Shown here one piece after another: positions 11,122 through 23,899 of a stretch of DNA of 64,000 nt. A program made the translations under genes and the position numbers. Positions within the stretch are counted from its first letter, which is position 1, and every line of letters starts with the position of its first letter. The stretch is from Gnetum montanum (lineage: Eukaryota; Streptophyta; Gnetopsida; Gnetales; Gnetaceae), in NCBI GenBank assembly GCA_015680685.1, contig MNCI01025042.1:510043-574042 (forward strand), given 5' to 3'. Below the pieces are notes generated by a model. The model was given only the letters and a program-made list of their open reading frames with translations. It ran no database searches and was not told the origin of the DNA.

Positions 11122-13824
11122 CTTGCAAAGCAACAACCAAATTTTAGCATCAACATAAGAAAAATTTAACCAATCAAAGTAATATAACACTTATAGTTAT
11201 AACCATGAAACACTATAAGCTATAGCCTTTATGTTTACCTTTCCTTTTCTTCTTCAATGTGGTTTAAGTGGAGGTCCCAGCTACAAGCATCTTATCCATG
11301 CTATCAGAGTCTATCCACTAGTTGTGCATCATCCCATCATCCTTACACTTCTTGTATACAAGGTTGAACCTTGAAGCGTATGCATCAAACTCCCCTCTTA
11401 ACTATTGATACATAATAGTTCTTATCTAAGGACTCTTGGTGAACTAGTTTAAAGTAGTTTGAGCTACTACCAAGGTTTGATCATTGATGATCAAGCCTTC
11501 ATCAATAACCTTCTACCTGCAAGAAGTTTGTAAAATCAATGAAATTAGGAAAGGTATTCAAGCTAAAAGCATAAAAATATTACAATAATCATGCTTACCC
11601 CTATAAATGATACATGGTGCTAGGCAGGTTCTACAATAACATGTGGGCTCTATGCACCACCATTAGAGTATTATCATCATTATACTAACTATACTCTGGC
11701 ATCATCTAGATCTCTATGAGGTAACATCAATTGATACCATCTATCACTCATCCTACTGATGGCTTGTCAATGATGAACCTAGCAACCAAGCTGAATGTCC
11801 AAGGTAGCAAAAACTCCACTACAACCCTAGACACATTTGTAGACAAGTGTAATCATAACATTACACTGAAGTTTCTTAGAATGTAGGCAAGGAATTCCCT
11901 TGTCCTAAGCCGAAACGATAGTGATAACTTTCCCAAAGGCATATTAGGGAGAGGTGTATTCATCTTGGGATGATCAATGTAGCATAAAATACCCACCAAC
12001 TCGACAATAATGAGCATGGGCTTCAAGAAAACCTTTCATGAAGCAAAACAATAACATTATGACCAAGTGGAAATACTTAGCAAATTTCTGAAAAACATCT
12101 AGTCAACAATGAAATTAGCCTTTGTAAAAAGCTCTAATGTGTTTATCTAAATTAGCTTAAGAACATCCACAGGAAAACATTATTACAACCTTGTGTTATG
12201 ACCAATTGGAACTACTTAGCAAATTTTGAAAAAACATCTAGTTGGAGGTGAAATTAGCCTCTATAAAAAGCTCTAGGGTGTTTATCTAAGTTGGCTTTAA
12301 AAATTCCATAAAAGCATTATTACCATATTTTATAGTCTTTTACCTCATAACCAAAATATTATAGCCAAAACTAAGCCTTAGTCTAAACTACACATAAACT
12401 TAGAAAAAAGCATTAAAGCTATGCATAAATGTAAAATTTAAAATAACATATAGCCATAAGCCTTCAAAAAATAGTAAATCTTTTACTTTTCTTAAAAAAT
12501 AAATTTAAAACATAAGTTTTACATGTTGATAAGAAAAATCTACACATATCAATCACTTCCATCCCCAAAAGGGGTAATGTGCTATAACTATGATTTTGTC
12601 TTATTTACACAGCCATAACCAAAAATTCATACAAGCTCTAATTTTAGTAATTTCACCCTAGAAAGAATCCTAAAATCACAAGCTTTAAAACTATAACCAT
12701 TGCAAATAAAAATACATAGCCATTTTTTACATGGAACATAGACAAATTTAGCAAAACCATAGCCATCACCAATAACCCCCTTTTGCGCAAGGTTGGTAAA
12801 AAGTTTACCAAAAATTCATTTGAGCTTCAAACAGAGTGATTCCATCACCATTTGAAAGCATAAATCAATCCTTATGTATCCATACATATTAAAAATTCAT
12901 AATGCCATTTATACAGGAAAAATTCATCAATTTTGTTGAAAATTATGAAAATGGCATAAACCTCCTTTTGACATAAGCTTAATGAAAAATTCTTTTAAAA
13001 TTCATTTTAAGTTCTAATTCCACCTCCATTGGAAAGCTGAAGACAAGGCCCACCTAGCCATAACTAAGAAATATCCAAAGCCTTTTTCATTTTCTTAGAA
13101 AAAATTCATAAAGTTTTTTGAAAATCAAAAAATGGCATAGAAACCTAACTACATGACCTTAGGAAAACAACCATAACTTAATCACTATTAATCCAAATTA
13201 AACAACAAAATAGCCATTGGAAAGCTTAAACGTAGGGCTACAAATCCATAACATTAAATTTGAAAAATATTCAGCCATTTTCATAAGAAGAATACACAAT
13301 ATTAAGCAAAAACCCAACTTAACATAGCCAAAATACTCGAAACGATTGATACCCATTAGAAAACAAACCAAAATAATGGGGTAGGATTTAATTGAAATTT
13401 AATTTTAATAAATACTTTGACCTAAATTTGAGAAAACGGACATACCCCCACATTTTGGGAAAAAAGTATGGAAATAGCAATCTTGATTTTTAAAAATCGA
13501 ATCTACTAGAGCCAAAACAATGAAACAACCATAAATCCACCTAGAAGCCAAAATAAGAGTTGGTATTTTATTCAAATTTAATTTTACACACTCTTTTAGT
13601 GTAGATCTAAAAAATGGCCCCACATGTGGTATGAAAAATGCAAGAAAACCAAGAAAATAGTTAACAAATGAATGAAAAATAGGTAGAACTACCTACCTCA
13701 GAGTAGCAATAGATGAAGCCTTGATGGAGATAGGCCTAGGTAATTCTGATAGCTCCCTAGCACACTTTTCTACCTTCTAGCTCCTTAGCTTTTGGCTTTT
13801 TCCTCCATTTTGTTTCAGCACCAT

Positions 13825-14240
13825 GGCAAGCTAAATGCTAGGAGAGTTTGAAGATGAGGATGGAGGTTTTGAACTGTGTAGAAGGAAGGTGGGAGGCTTC
13901 CACACTAAGAATAGATTGCCTCTACAAAAAAATCCCTACCAAAGCTCTTCTCCAATGTGTAGTTTTCAAGAATTATAATTGTAATCGAAAACTTACAAAA
14001 TTTAACAATATAAACTACATCTAAACCTAAACACCCACCTCTAAACCTCAGCTACTTATTCAGTGCATCATGACTCCAATTTCACTAAAGTGCAAAGAGG
14101 GGAAACTTTCTTCAATGTTAATATTGGTGAAAAATAACTTCACTTTTCAAATTTTAAAATTTTTGGATTGTGGGCACCACCATACACCTTCCCTTCTATC
14201 CAAAAGTGCATCAATGTTGGATTTTAATCCCTTAAGCACC
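13825..14240. other. Upstream flank of the minus-strand gene, no feature seen
   Basis: This stretch has no recognisable coding or repeat structure beyond isolated copies of the TTCCACACTAAG motif that becomes an array to the right. It would hold the promoter of the minus-strand gene, but I see no convincing TATA box. Confidence 0.3.
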
Positions 14241-16780
14241 TAAAGCTATGACCAAACATTAAACTCCCATGAATCCATGCTAGGGATACCATGCCTAGTG
14301 TGGATACATGCCTTTCATTTTACAAATTCATTAAAACATAGTTGTTTACCATTTTTAGTAACTTCAACCCACCCTCTTCAACCCTAGGATCCTAAAAAGA
14401 AGGTGAAACACTATCAAAATGGAACAACTTGGGGTTCCACATCAAGGAAACACTTCCCAGCATGAAAGAAAGGGGGTAACACCCATTCTGATCCCAAAGT
14501 GGATCCCACATGACTTAGAATCCCTCCAACATCACTAATAGCCCCAAACTCTCACCAAACCTAATAGAAAATTTTCAAAATTGGTTGAAACCTTGAGATT
14601 TTGTGTTTCATGCTAATGGAAGCTTCATCCATGTTGAGCATCTTATTCCCAGCATCAATGGATGAGGGAAAAGCTAAAAATGACCTAAATGCACTACTTA
14701 GTAGCCATTTCTCAAAGCTCGATGATCCCTAGACCCCATCAAAATCCTCTGGAGTTTTTGAAAGCCTCAAAAGTCATCAAATATGGCATAAAATTATCAT
14801 CCCCCTCTCATCCATACTAGAGAAGGAGGAAATTTCATGACACACTTAGAAGCCTCCAAACTACTAGATCTTGGCACCCAGTATTGACTGTCAACATCAG
14901 CAACCCTGGGGACTAACATTCATGGTAAATTGGCTATCAATCTAACCTAGATTTGGCTTTCTTGATTAGGGGGACCTCTTCTACACTAAGCATCCCAATC
15001 CCAATGTGGATAGAAGGGAAGAAGCCAAAAATATTGAAGTTTGCATGTACTTTGAATTTCAAAAATAACCCAAACCCTTCTAGAAGCCACCAAACCTACA
15101 GAAGTCACTTGAAACAACCAAAACCTACCCCCTTAGGTTCTCCATGCTTAGGAGGACCCCATCCACAATAAGCATCCTACCCTCAGCCTGGATGGATGAG
15201 GGAAAGCCTAAAAACCCTCTCACATCCTTCAAAATGGCTGAATTTCAACTTTAAACCTTAATAACCAACACCAACAACACTATAAACCCTCACGCATAGC
15301 CAAAATTGATCGAAAATACCCAAAAAATCCTTTCCCCCAAGCTTCCACACTAAGCATGGAAGCCCAAGCATGGAAAAAAGAGGAGAAGCTAAAAAATCAT
15401 CTAATAACCCTTGAAATGATCAAATTTTAACATTGTGTATTAGCAATCGACACTAGATACCTGAGAAGCCTGCATGCATAGCTAAAAATGGAGAAAAGTA
15501 GGGTTTCCTAGTTCCTCCATGCTAGGAATTAGTTCTTCCATGTTGTATAGCATGGAGGAAAGGAGAGAACTTTGGGGGAACCATAAAATAGCCTCTAGAG
15601 ACCTTGAACAAACACTGAAAAGTCTTGTGTATGTCCTAGAACCTTGTTTTCACAACCCTCAGGCCTATTAAAATCAACCATGAATAGCCAAAAAGCCTTT
15701 CCCCCCCCCCCCAATCTTCCACATTCACTATAGAACACTGTCAATAGTCATTGGAGCCTTCAAACCTCATAAAACTAATCCCAAACATCCAAAAAGTGGT
15801 TCCCCCTAGTCTTCCATGCTGAGCCCCCTAGCCCCAACATGGAAAAAGGGTGACAAGGCTAAGAAACCACTTGGGAGTACTCAAAACTACCAATGTTAAC
15901 ATGGAGACATAGCCTTTGGCCCTAGCAACTCTGGAAGTTAACATGCATAGTCGATTATGACTCAAATTAGCCTAGTTCCATAATTCTTACTTCATCCACA
16001 CTAGGCAATATGATAATAAGGGGAGAAAGCTACTTTTCTACTTTTGGTGACAAGATGACACTCCCAAAAGCCAAAGACTCACACTGAAGAAGCCTAGGAC
16101 CTCATAGCCTTGAGATTTGGCTCGTATGACTTCATTTTAACCTTTAAAACCAATTTTTCTTCCATGCTAGAGTAACTCCCCCAACATGGAAATAGGAGAA
16201 AAGACCTTAAGTGCCCTTGAATGGCCTCCAAATGTGCTAAAATCAACAAGAAACTCCAAAAATCAAGGTCTATAGCCCTAGGGGCATGGAAACCTAGTAA
16301 ATATGCTCTTAAACCACCCCAAATCCATGAAATAAGTGTTCCCCAATTCTTCTACACTAGGGATACTATTTTCAGTAAGGAAGAAAGGGGAAAGCCAATT
16401 TCACATGCTTTGACACTCAAAATCAACTCAAACTGCCAGAAAATGAAGCTAAGGGATTCACAACTTCTAGATCTAGGTTTTGGCTACTTGTTTAACCTCG
16501 TTTGATCATATTTTGACTAATTTTTTGGTTTTCCATGTTGATCACCCTTTCTTCCATGCCAACCAATGTGGAAACAAGGGGAAGGCTTCAAAACCTACTT
16601 TTTGGCCCTTACAGACCTTCGAAGTGCCCAATATTGATGGATCTGACTTTATGCTACCTTGGGAAGGTCTTGGAACCCTAAGTTTTGACCTCAAAACATT
16701 CCAAAACCTATTTTCCTTGGTTTTCATGTTAAGCCCAGCATGGAAGCCTCAAAAACATTTATTTCTAGGTTCAAATAGCC
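14240..16780 (+). repeat. Degenerate ~183-bp tandem array with palindromic core
   Basis: Units marked by TTCCA(T/C)(G/A)CTNAG recur near 14,275, 14,435, 14,628, 14,811, 14,981, 15,150, 15,342, 15,515, 15,717, 15,812, 15,994, 16,160, 16,350, 16,530 and 16,722. Most steps are 160-200 bp, mean about 183, with one short unit of 95. The core often pairs with a following GCATGGAAG to give TTCCACACTAAGCATGGAAG, an imperfect palindrome. A 12-C run sits at 15,701-15,712. The array may be expanded LTR U3, since the E2 LTR uses similar GTGGAAG motifs. Short ORFs inside it are not genes. Confidence 0.7.
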
Positions 16781-17124
16781 CTAACTAATTCCCAACCTCA
16801 CCTAATAGCTTCATAACCTTAAAACATGACCCTCTACGACCTAAAACTATTAAAAATAAATCATTTTTTGACCTATATTCACAAAATTTTACTATATATG
16901 GCTTATTTTGCTTGATTTTTTCCTTATTAAATAGTGTTTTAGCTTGTTTTTGAACTTGTGTTGCATTGTTAACCCTATTGACCTTCTATGGCCTTTATAC
17001 AGCCCTATGTGTTCTTTATTTTCCTTGTTATAGTTTTATTTGCCCTGTTTTGGCCTTTGAATGGTATCAAATAGTGGGTTTTGACCTTTCCTTGACCACC
17101 ATTTGACACCATGTGACCATGCCT
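16781..17124. other. T-rich spacer, no feature seen
   Basis: AT-rich sequence between the tandem array and the minisatellite that precedes E2 pol. No gag, protease or primer site is visible, so E2 has lost its 5' half or was joined to this array by rearrangement. Confidence 0.4.
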
Positions 17125-17440
17125 CACTAAGGCCTTAAACTGGCATCATAGTTTACTGACACTCTAAACTAGCGTCATGGCCCACTCAGACCTAAAACTA
17201 GTGAAATTATGGCCTTTGTCAATCATTTGTAGCCTTATTTCTTATGTTTCCCTTTTTTTTACCTTTGTTTGACCTTTATGATACTTTATCAAATTTTCCC
17301 TACCTCACTAACGACCTTGGATGGCCTTGATTACATTAGATTTTCATGTGTTTGCATAATTTTATAGCATTTTAGCATTATTTATGTACTTTTACCTAGA
17401 TTCCACTTAATATGCTTTTGGTTGACATGCAAGATTAAAA
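17125..17440 (+). repeat. TTAAACTGGC minisatellite and spacer before E2 RT
   Basis: Three units (GGCCTTAAACTGGCATC, CTCTAAACTAGCGTC, GACCTAAAACTAGTG) at about 17,130-17,205 are followed by a T-rich spacer ending GGTTGACATGCAAG near 17,436, a possible splice acceptor. E1 has the same order (minisatellite, T-rich spacer, RT), which supports a fixed inter-domain spacer in this family. Confidence 0.5.
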
Positions 17441-17444
17441 GTAT

Positions 17445-20400
17445 GATTACATGGGAGAAAATATGCTTGCCTTTGTGTCTACATGAATCTCACAATGATG
17501 TTGAATGGTGTATTAACCCTGATTACCTAGATCTTAAGCTTGAGAGTCTAGTAGACCACATAGCCTCAATAGAGAAATGACTAGAATGGTCTAAATCCCT
17601 AGTCAAAACCCTTGACTTAGAAGCAAGGGACATAATTGAAGACTCTCTAGTTGAGGTTCCTATCACAATGCACAGTGGTGAGGAGAAAACCCTTAAACTA
17701 AGTTTCTCACTGGAACCTCAATATGCTCAAGACATCACCAAGATTCTACAAAGCAACATTAAGGTCTTTGCCTAGTCATATGAAGACATGAAGGCCTAGA
17801 CCCACATTTAGTCTAGCACAACATCATTCTAGATCCTAGAATTAGACTAGTTAAGTAGAAAGTATAAAAAATTAGACCTAATTTGGCCTTGGTAGTTTGC
17901 ATTGAGATCTCAAAGCTCTACTAAGCTAGTTTCATTAGGGTTGTCAATTACAAAAAATGGATGTCCAACATAGTGATAGTCCCTAAGAAAAATGAGAGTA
18001 TTAGTATTTGCATTGATTTTCAAGACCTAAATAAAGCAACTATCAAAGATGACTTCCCTTTACCTAGTATTGATCAACTTATTAATATTATAGCCATGCA
18101 TGCCTTGTTGTCCTTTATGAATGGATTCTTAGGATATAACCAAGTTAGGATCAACCCATAGCATCAACTTTGCACAACCTTCATGACCCCTTGGGGTACC
18201 TTTTGTTAGACCATGATGTCCTTTGGCCTTAAAAATGCAAGAGCAACATACCAAAGAGCCATGACCTATCTCTTCAATGATTACATGTTAGATCTGCTTA
18301 TTGATTACATAGATGTCATAGCCATTAAGTCCAAAGTGGCCAATGATCATGCTAATGAACTAGACTTTGTGCTTAAACGATGCCTCAAATATGAGGTTAG
18401 GCTAAATCCTAAGAAGTATGTCTTCAATGTTAAGATTTGTAATACGCTTGTCTTTGTAGTATCTAAAGCAAGGATTTGTGTTGATCCTAATAAGGTTAAG
18501 GCCATATCCAAGTTAGTAGCTTCTACTAACCTTAAAGAGCTTCAGGTATTACAAGGAAGATTATAGTTTACTTGTAGGCTTATCACTAGGCTTACAGATA
18601 AGTTACATCTCATGAAACACTTGCTTAAGAAAGGAGTTCACTAAGAGTGGATGGTTTAATGCCAATAGGCCTTTGAAAACCTTAAGCAAGAATTGACACA
18701 ACTGCCAATAGTCTATCCTCTGCAAGAGAGTAAACCATTTTACATCTACCTTACCATCTCTAATACTTTCATTGCCTCTCTACTTTGTCAGAAATGTGAT
18801 GATGGAGTAGCAATTCCTGTATACTACATTAGCCATGCATTAGTTGCCCATGAGACTCAATATGCTAAAGTGAAGAAGTATTGTCTAGCACTAGGCTTCT
18901 CTTTGAAGAAGTGGAGACACAACCTCTTCAGAAGCCAAGTCTATATCATTTGCAAGGACAACATACTCAAAGCCATAATGATTAACATTTATGAAAGTTG
19001 CTATATAGCTCAATGGGAAGCCATAACCATGAAGCTTGACCTTCATTTTGTCTCTCAATCCTCAATGAAAGGTCAAGCTATAGTTGTACAGCTTACAGTT
19101 TCGCACGTTGATGACCAAGCAACCATAGATCCCAAATTCCTTGATGAACACATTAATGCTATTAGCCAAGTGTCCAAGGATTATAATATGTTCATGTACT
19201 TTGATGGAGCTTCAACCACCCATGGAACTAGTGCTTCTGCCATCATAACATTTCCATCTGGTGAGATTTGATCCTTCACCTATCATTTTGGGTTCCCATG
19301 TACCAACAACATAGTAAAGTACAACAATTCAATCAAAGAGATGATGGTAGCTCATGACCTAGGAATTAGATGCTTAGCAATCAAAAGTAATTCACAACTC
19401 ATGGTTAACCAAGTAACCGAAGTATATGCATGTAAAGCTAAACACTTACAACCATATTGTGACCTATTAAAGTAATTGCTATAACAATTCATAGATGTTG
19501 ATATCCAACACATACCCTAAAATGAGAATTTCATAGTTGATGCAATTGAAATGTTAGCCCTTAGTGTGATGTCAAATGTGTTTAGTAAGTTACCCAACTT
19601 AACCGTGGAGTATGCTACTCACATCACACAAAACACTAAGGATACCTTTGTGTCCATCATTCATACTACTCCTCCCAAGGAGTAGTATGATGATATCAAA
19701 TTTTACCTTATGCATGAAGAATCCTCACAAGCCTTGACTACTATAAAGAAGGATGTTATACACAAGCAATCGAAGTAGTATGTTATTGTAGGTGATAACA
19801 CATTATGTCAATGATCCTATGATGGCATAATCCTAAAGTGCTTAGGTAAAATTGAAGCCAAAATAGTCCTTGAGGAGGTTCACGAGGGTGTTTGTGCAGG
19901 ACATATATGACCTCGAACTATGACCACTAAGATTAGATGGTTAGGCTACTATTGGCCTCATATGGAAAATGATTTCCTGCAAAAGTTTAAGTGAGGTGAC
20001 ACATGCCAAAGATATAGCAACCTAATACATGTATCACCAACTAAGTTACATTCAACCTGGATAACATGGTTGTTTCAGTAATGGGGGTTGGATATCGTTG
20101 GATATATAACACCTAATTCTTCTATAGGAAATAGCTTCATCATCACCACAACCAAATACTTTACCAACTGGGTTGAGGCTATTCCCCTAAGGAAGACCAC
20201 ATCTGAACAAGTTTGCAAATTTATCCTAGATAACATTGTAGCTCATCTTGGCATACCCATAACCATAGTTACAGACAATGAACCATAATTTAGTATCCAC
20301 AAAATGAAAGATTTCTGTCATAGCCTAGGCATGAAGCATTCTTTCTCATCAGCTTATTACCCTCAAGCCAACGGACTAGTAGAAGCCAACAACAAATCCA

Positions 20401-20930
20401 TCATCAACTTGCTCAAAAAAGATGCTCAACAATAGCAAATGCATATGGCATGAGCAGCTTGTCCATGCACTATGGCCATATAGAAAAATCTATTGCACAA
20501 CAACTGGTATGCCCCCTTATATCTTGGTTTATGGTTTTGAAGCTATTTTATCTCTTGAATTGCAAGTTCCATCACTTTGATTAGTCTTGACTAACTTCAT
20601 CAACCATGAAAAAAATAAGGAGTTGCAAATAGCAACCCTAGACTTAGTGGAGAAGTAATGTATGCAAGCACTTGCTCACATCAAACACTATCAGGAGAGG
20701 CAAAAGTGGCAACATCATCATAACTTGATCATGCACAAGATCAAAGAAGGTGACTTGGTCTTCAAATTTGTCCATGAGCATGCAAACAAATTCTTAGCCA
20801 ACTGGGAAGGGTCCTTCCTTATCACTAGAACCTATGGGAATGGTCCATTCAAAATAGTTGCATGGATGGAAATGAGCTAGCCAATCTGGTTAATCATTCC
20901 TATTTAAAGCCATACTACATGTAACCAACA
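17445..20930 (+). pseudogene. E2: Tat-like Ty3/gypsy RT-RNaseH-aRNaseH-integrase relic
   Basis: Same family as E1 and better kept: much of 17,960-20,430 stays in one frame between stops. RT has VVPKKN-like VIVPKKNES, TPWGTF and SFGLKNARATYQRAMTYLF, but the active site at 18306-18317 reads YIDV, so the second catalytic Asp is lost. RNase H covers ~18,700-19,020 (SHALVAHETQY). The archaeal-type RNase H starts near 19,194 with an intact FDGAS, but a later motif reads SNSQL where Asp is usual. Integrase follows: HHCC-like region ~19,875-20,020, LDIVG (~20,088), VTDN (~20,270), LVEANNKS (~20,380). The C-terminal tail after 20,430 is frameshifted. Confidence 0.9.
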
Positions 20931-20939
20931 ATCATTAGC

Positions 20940-21025
20940 AAGCGAGCCTACTTTCAAAAGTCCACTACAACCTTAAACTAGCAACACAACATACCATGAC
21001 CTTAGACTAGTAGCATTGGTGACCT
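20940..21025 (+). repeat. TTAAACTAGCA minisatellite after E2 integrase
   Basis: Two to three units (ACCTTAAACTAGCAACAC, ACCTTAGACTAGTAGC) directly follow the integrase tail, in the same place as the larger array behind E1. Confidence 0.55.
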
Positions 21026-21102
21026 AGATAGCTTGTTTTTATCATCTCATGTGACCTGTATGCATTGTAGTGTTATAATATGTAGTGGTATTTTTTATTC
21101 TT

Positions 21103-22680
21103 TGTCGATACCTTTCAAGTCAATCCTCTAGACACCAAAAAAGAGCAACCATTAAAATACCATAAAACTTTGCATGTTATAGCAAATTTTCATCATGTAG
21201 CTTCCACCCCATGAAACCTAAGGCAAAACTTCATTGTAAATGTGAAGATTATAACCCACAATGGGAAATTTCACATACTTTATACTTTTGGGACTGAAAA
21301 ATACCTCATAAGTGGTCAAAGCCTCATTCACCAAGTGAGAAACATTACCTAGTATCTATATTTGGAATGTAAAATATTGCAATTTGATGGGTTTTATGGG
21401 GAATATACATTTTTCTACTCTAGAAACACTTGTAGGGGGTAGATCTCACCTACCCCCAACGTGGAGAGATGGGGGATTTCTCCTAAACTATGAAACTTTT
21501 CCACTAGCATGGAGACTACATACTTAGCTTGGAAACCTTCCCCCCTCAATGTGGAAGTTTTCCTCCAATGTGGAGACTCCACCCCCAGTTTGGAAATTGC
21601 ATCCCCCCAGTGTGGAAGCCTCAATAGCTAGATTTTGATACTTAATGCACTCCAACATTAACTAGCCACTTCAATAATTATGGTGGAGATCTCAACATGA
21701 ACAATTCATCTCCAACATGGAAGGTGTGCCTCCATTACTACTTATAGTAAATGGAATGGCCATGGAGGAAAGGCACTTACTATATGTGATAATCCCCAAA
21801 ATTTGGGCACCCATCTCACCTAAATGAGGTAGGAATTTGCAGAAATTTAACAGCCATTTTGCAACCCAATTACATCAAAATCACAGCCATTTTTCAGCCC
21901 CATTCATGGCCTAAGAACTATAGAAACCAACCTCCAACACCATTTACAAGTTCCATAATTTTGCATGATTCAACACTTTGGCAAGTTCATAGTTTTGCAA
22001 TCTAAGACAATTGGCATTGGTTACACAATTTACCAATTTGTTCAAAACTCTACACTTGGACATTCTCAAGCATTCAAGATTTCTTGCAAGTTCCCACACT
22101 TGCATCCTCTTGAACCCAATGTAGAAACCCTGTGACCTTATAACCCCCTTTGGCATTTATGTCTTTCCAAGCTTCACATTGCACTCCTAGGATTTCCAAC
22201 TTCCATTGTAGAGCACTTGGGAAACTTGGATTCTTCACACTTCTCAACCCCCACCATAGCCAACATTGTAGATTTGAAATTCTAGCACTGGAGGTTTGAT
22301 AGCATCGAGAGTGGTAAGACACTTGAATTGTGGAGTTGACTACATCAACTTCAACGAAGCCTAAACCCCCATCCAAGTGGACACCTCTACCACCCATTTG
22401 TACACATTTCTCTTACTTATTATTTATTCTCTCTTAATAAAGTTTTGAGTTTTTGGTTTTTGTGCAAGATATATTTATTTATTTTCTATGCATTATTCAA
22501 ATCTATTATCAGTTTTTACATTCCATTTCATTACACTATTTTACAAACCACCCCAGTCCCTCATTGATCTACCAAATTGGCCAAGGTACCTCAAATTCCA
22601 TTTTTATGAAGGCCCTAGGGATTTGAGGTTGAGGACTTCTATGCATCAAATCCATCAGTCTTCATTCTAGTAATCAATTT
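21103..22680 (+). mobile_element. Tat-family LTR (3' LTR of E2), ends approximate
   Basis: It starts TGTCGATACCTTTCAAG, aligned with the starts at 6,123 and 55,572. U3 has a cluster of GTGGAAG/GTGGAGA motifs (21,425-21,620) instead of the motifs of other copies. The part after 22,400 is T-rich with AATAAAG, like U5 of the LTR copies near 52.2 kb. No primer site is found at the right end. ORFs on either strand here have no protein similarity that I can see. Confidence 0.5.
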
Positions 22681-22689
22681 TTTTGGTTG

Positions 22690-23640
22690 CAACAGTGATG
22701 AATATTTCTTCTTTTGGAACTTTGAAGGCCTAGTGCTAGTTTATGCTTTCTCAACATGGATGGAGCTCCTCTTCTCTACATACTCACTAAGGCTCCTCTT
22801 GCCTTTAAGCAAAGGCATGTCAAGAATGGGAAAATCCCTCTATCAAATCAAGAAGCTAATGAGGTTAGGGTATCTAAGGATTCTCTCCTTGGTGAACAAA
22901 TCCAACATGTCATGACAAAGAGCATGATTCAAGGCTAATGATTATCCTGTAAAAACGAATAGGTAGGCAAAAAATCATTATAGCTTCTACCTTTTACAAT
23001 GATGTTATACAAAATAATGAGTGATAGGATGGAAGCATTTGGGATCATCTAACTCCTAAAAATACTTCCAGTATGAAAAGACACTGACTCCCTAAACAAA
23101 GCATCACAAAATTCATCTTATGAGATGGGAATTACACCATTCATAAAAATGTCACTCATGGAATGAATGGTAACCCTAAATACATCAGCACTAGAAATCC
23201 CAAGAAGTGCATTGACAACTTGAGAAGACACATCAATAAGCAAATCCCCAACCATTGTAGTTAAGGCTCCAACAGAAGCATTTGTAATGACTATGTTGTT
23301 GTAAAATTATCTAATGAGAATTTTGGCATACAAAAATTCATAGAGATAAATGTGACCCAATTCAATACTTGAATGAAACTCATCAACTCCTTCTACCTAT
23401 GCTACTAGAAAGCAAGAGAATACTCAAAGATGATGGAAATAGTTTGAGTTACCTCAAACTAGTGCTAGGCATTAATGGATCTAAACTAAGGGTTGTATGT
23501 CCTTGGATTTCTAGTGGATGCTCCCTTTGACTTCTTCTTTGGTGACACCCTTAATGTTCAAACCTTCTTGTGGGCCATGAATGCACAAGTCACTATCATT
23601 GATGGGGCCCTAGTCGACTTTCCTTGAATGTCTATGTTGA
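22690..23640 (-). pseudogene. Degenerate coding block, possible plant transposon-associated protein
   Basis: Minus-strand translation gives long readable stretches (for example NASVGALTTMVGDLLIDVSS and LLGISSADVFRVTIHSMSDI) broken by TAG/TAA stops. The style resembles the putative plant transposon proteins often found next to retroelements, but I cannot name a family with confidence. A short plus-strand frame at 22,756-22,938 overlaps and is probably a shadow. Confidence 0.3.
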
Positions 23641-23689
23641 AATGAGTCAAAAATGAGGGTTTGGATTTATATAATCATACTCAAAAAGG

Positions 23690-23895
23690 TTTTTTAACAA
23701 ATAAATAGACATCTCTTTGAATGATAATCTCCTTCATGCTTAAAACTATAGGTAGATGTCTCTTTTGAAAAGTAAACATCTCTAATGCAACTAAAAAAAC
23801 TCAAATAGATGTCTTATTTGTGGAGTATTCTTGGAAAACATCTCATTTTCAATGTAGACATCTCTTGGTAGACATCTCAGCAAGATGGGGTTTAG
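23690..23895. repeat. AGACATCT/AGATGTCT palindrome cluster 1
   Basis: About seven copies or near-copies of AGACATCT or its reverse complement AGATGTCT lie within 200 bp (near 23,706, 23,753, 23,788, 23,817, 23,848, 23,866 and 23,880). The same motif clusters at 32,741-32,880 and 33,930-34,080 in copia LTR sequence, tying this segment to the copia family. Confidence 0.6.
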
Positions 23896-23899
23896 CATG

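Larger units (their letters stand above)
8429..13824 (-). pseudogene. Eight-exon minus-strand gene relic of unknown function
   Basis: I do not recognise the protein. Exons proposed on the minus strand: 13824-13697, 12032-11599, 11516-11239, 11121-10067, 9969-9775, 9684-9547, 9432-8610, 8521-8429. All eight can be bounded by AG acceptors and GT donors (for example G|GTAAGG after 9547 and G|GTAGGT after 13697). Across the last five exons the reading phase is kept through each junction, and the gene ends in a stop-clean exon. The total is about 1,050 codons. Most in-frame stops are TAG where Gln or Trp would fit. The second exon start is weak, and the 11239/11121 junction is out of phase by one. 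It could be an antisense extra ORF of the kind reported in Tat elements, or a captured host gene. Minisatellite relics flank it on both sides. Confidence 0.6.

Noticed and set aside
16221-16788. ORFs of 94 and 102 codons
   Set aside because: They lie inside the ~183-bp tandem array, overlap each other in different frames, and resemble no protein.
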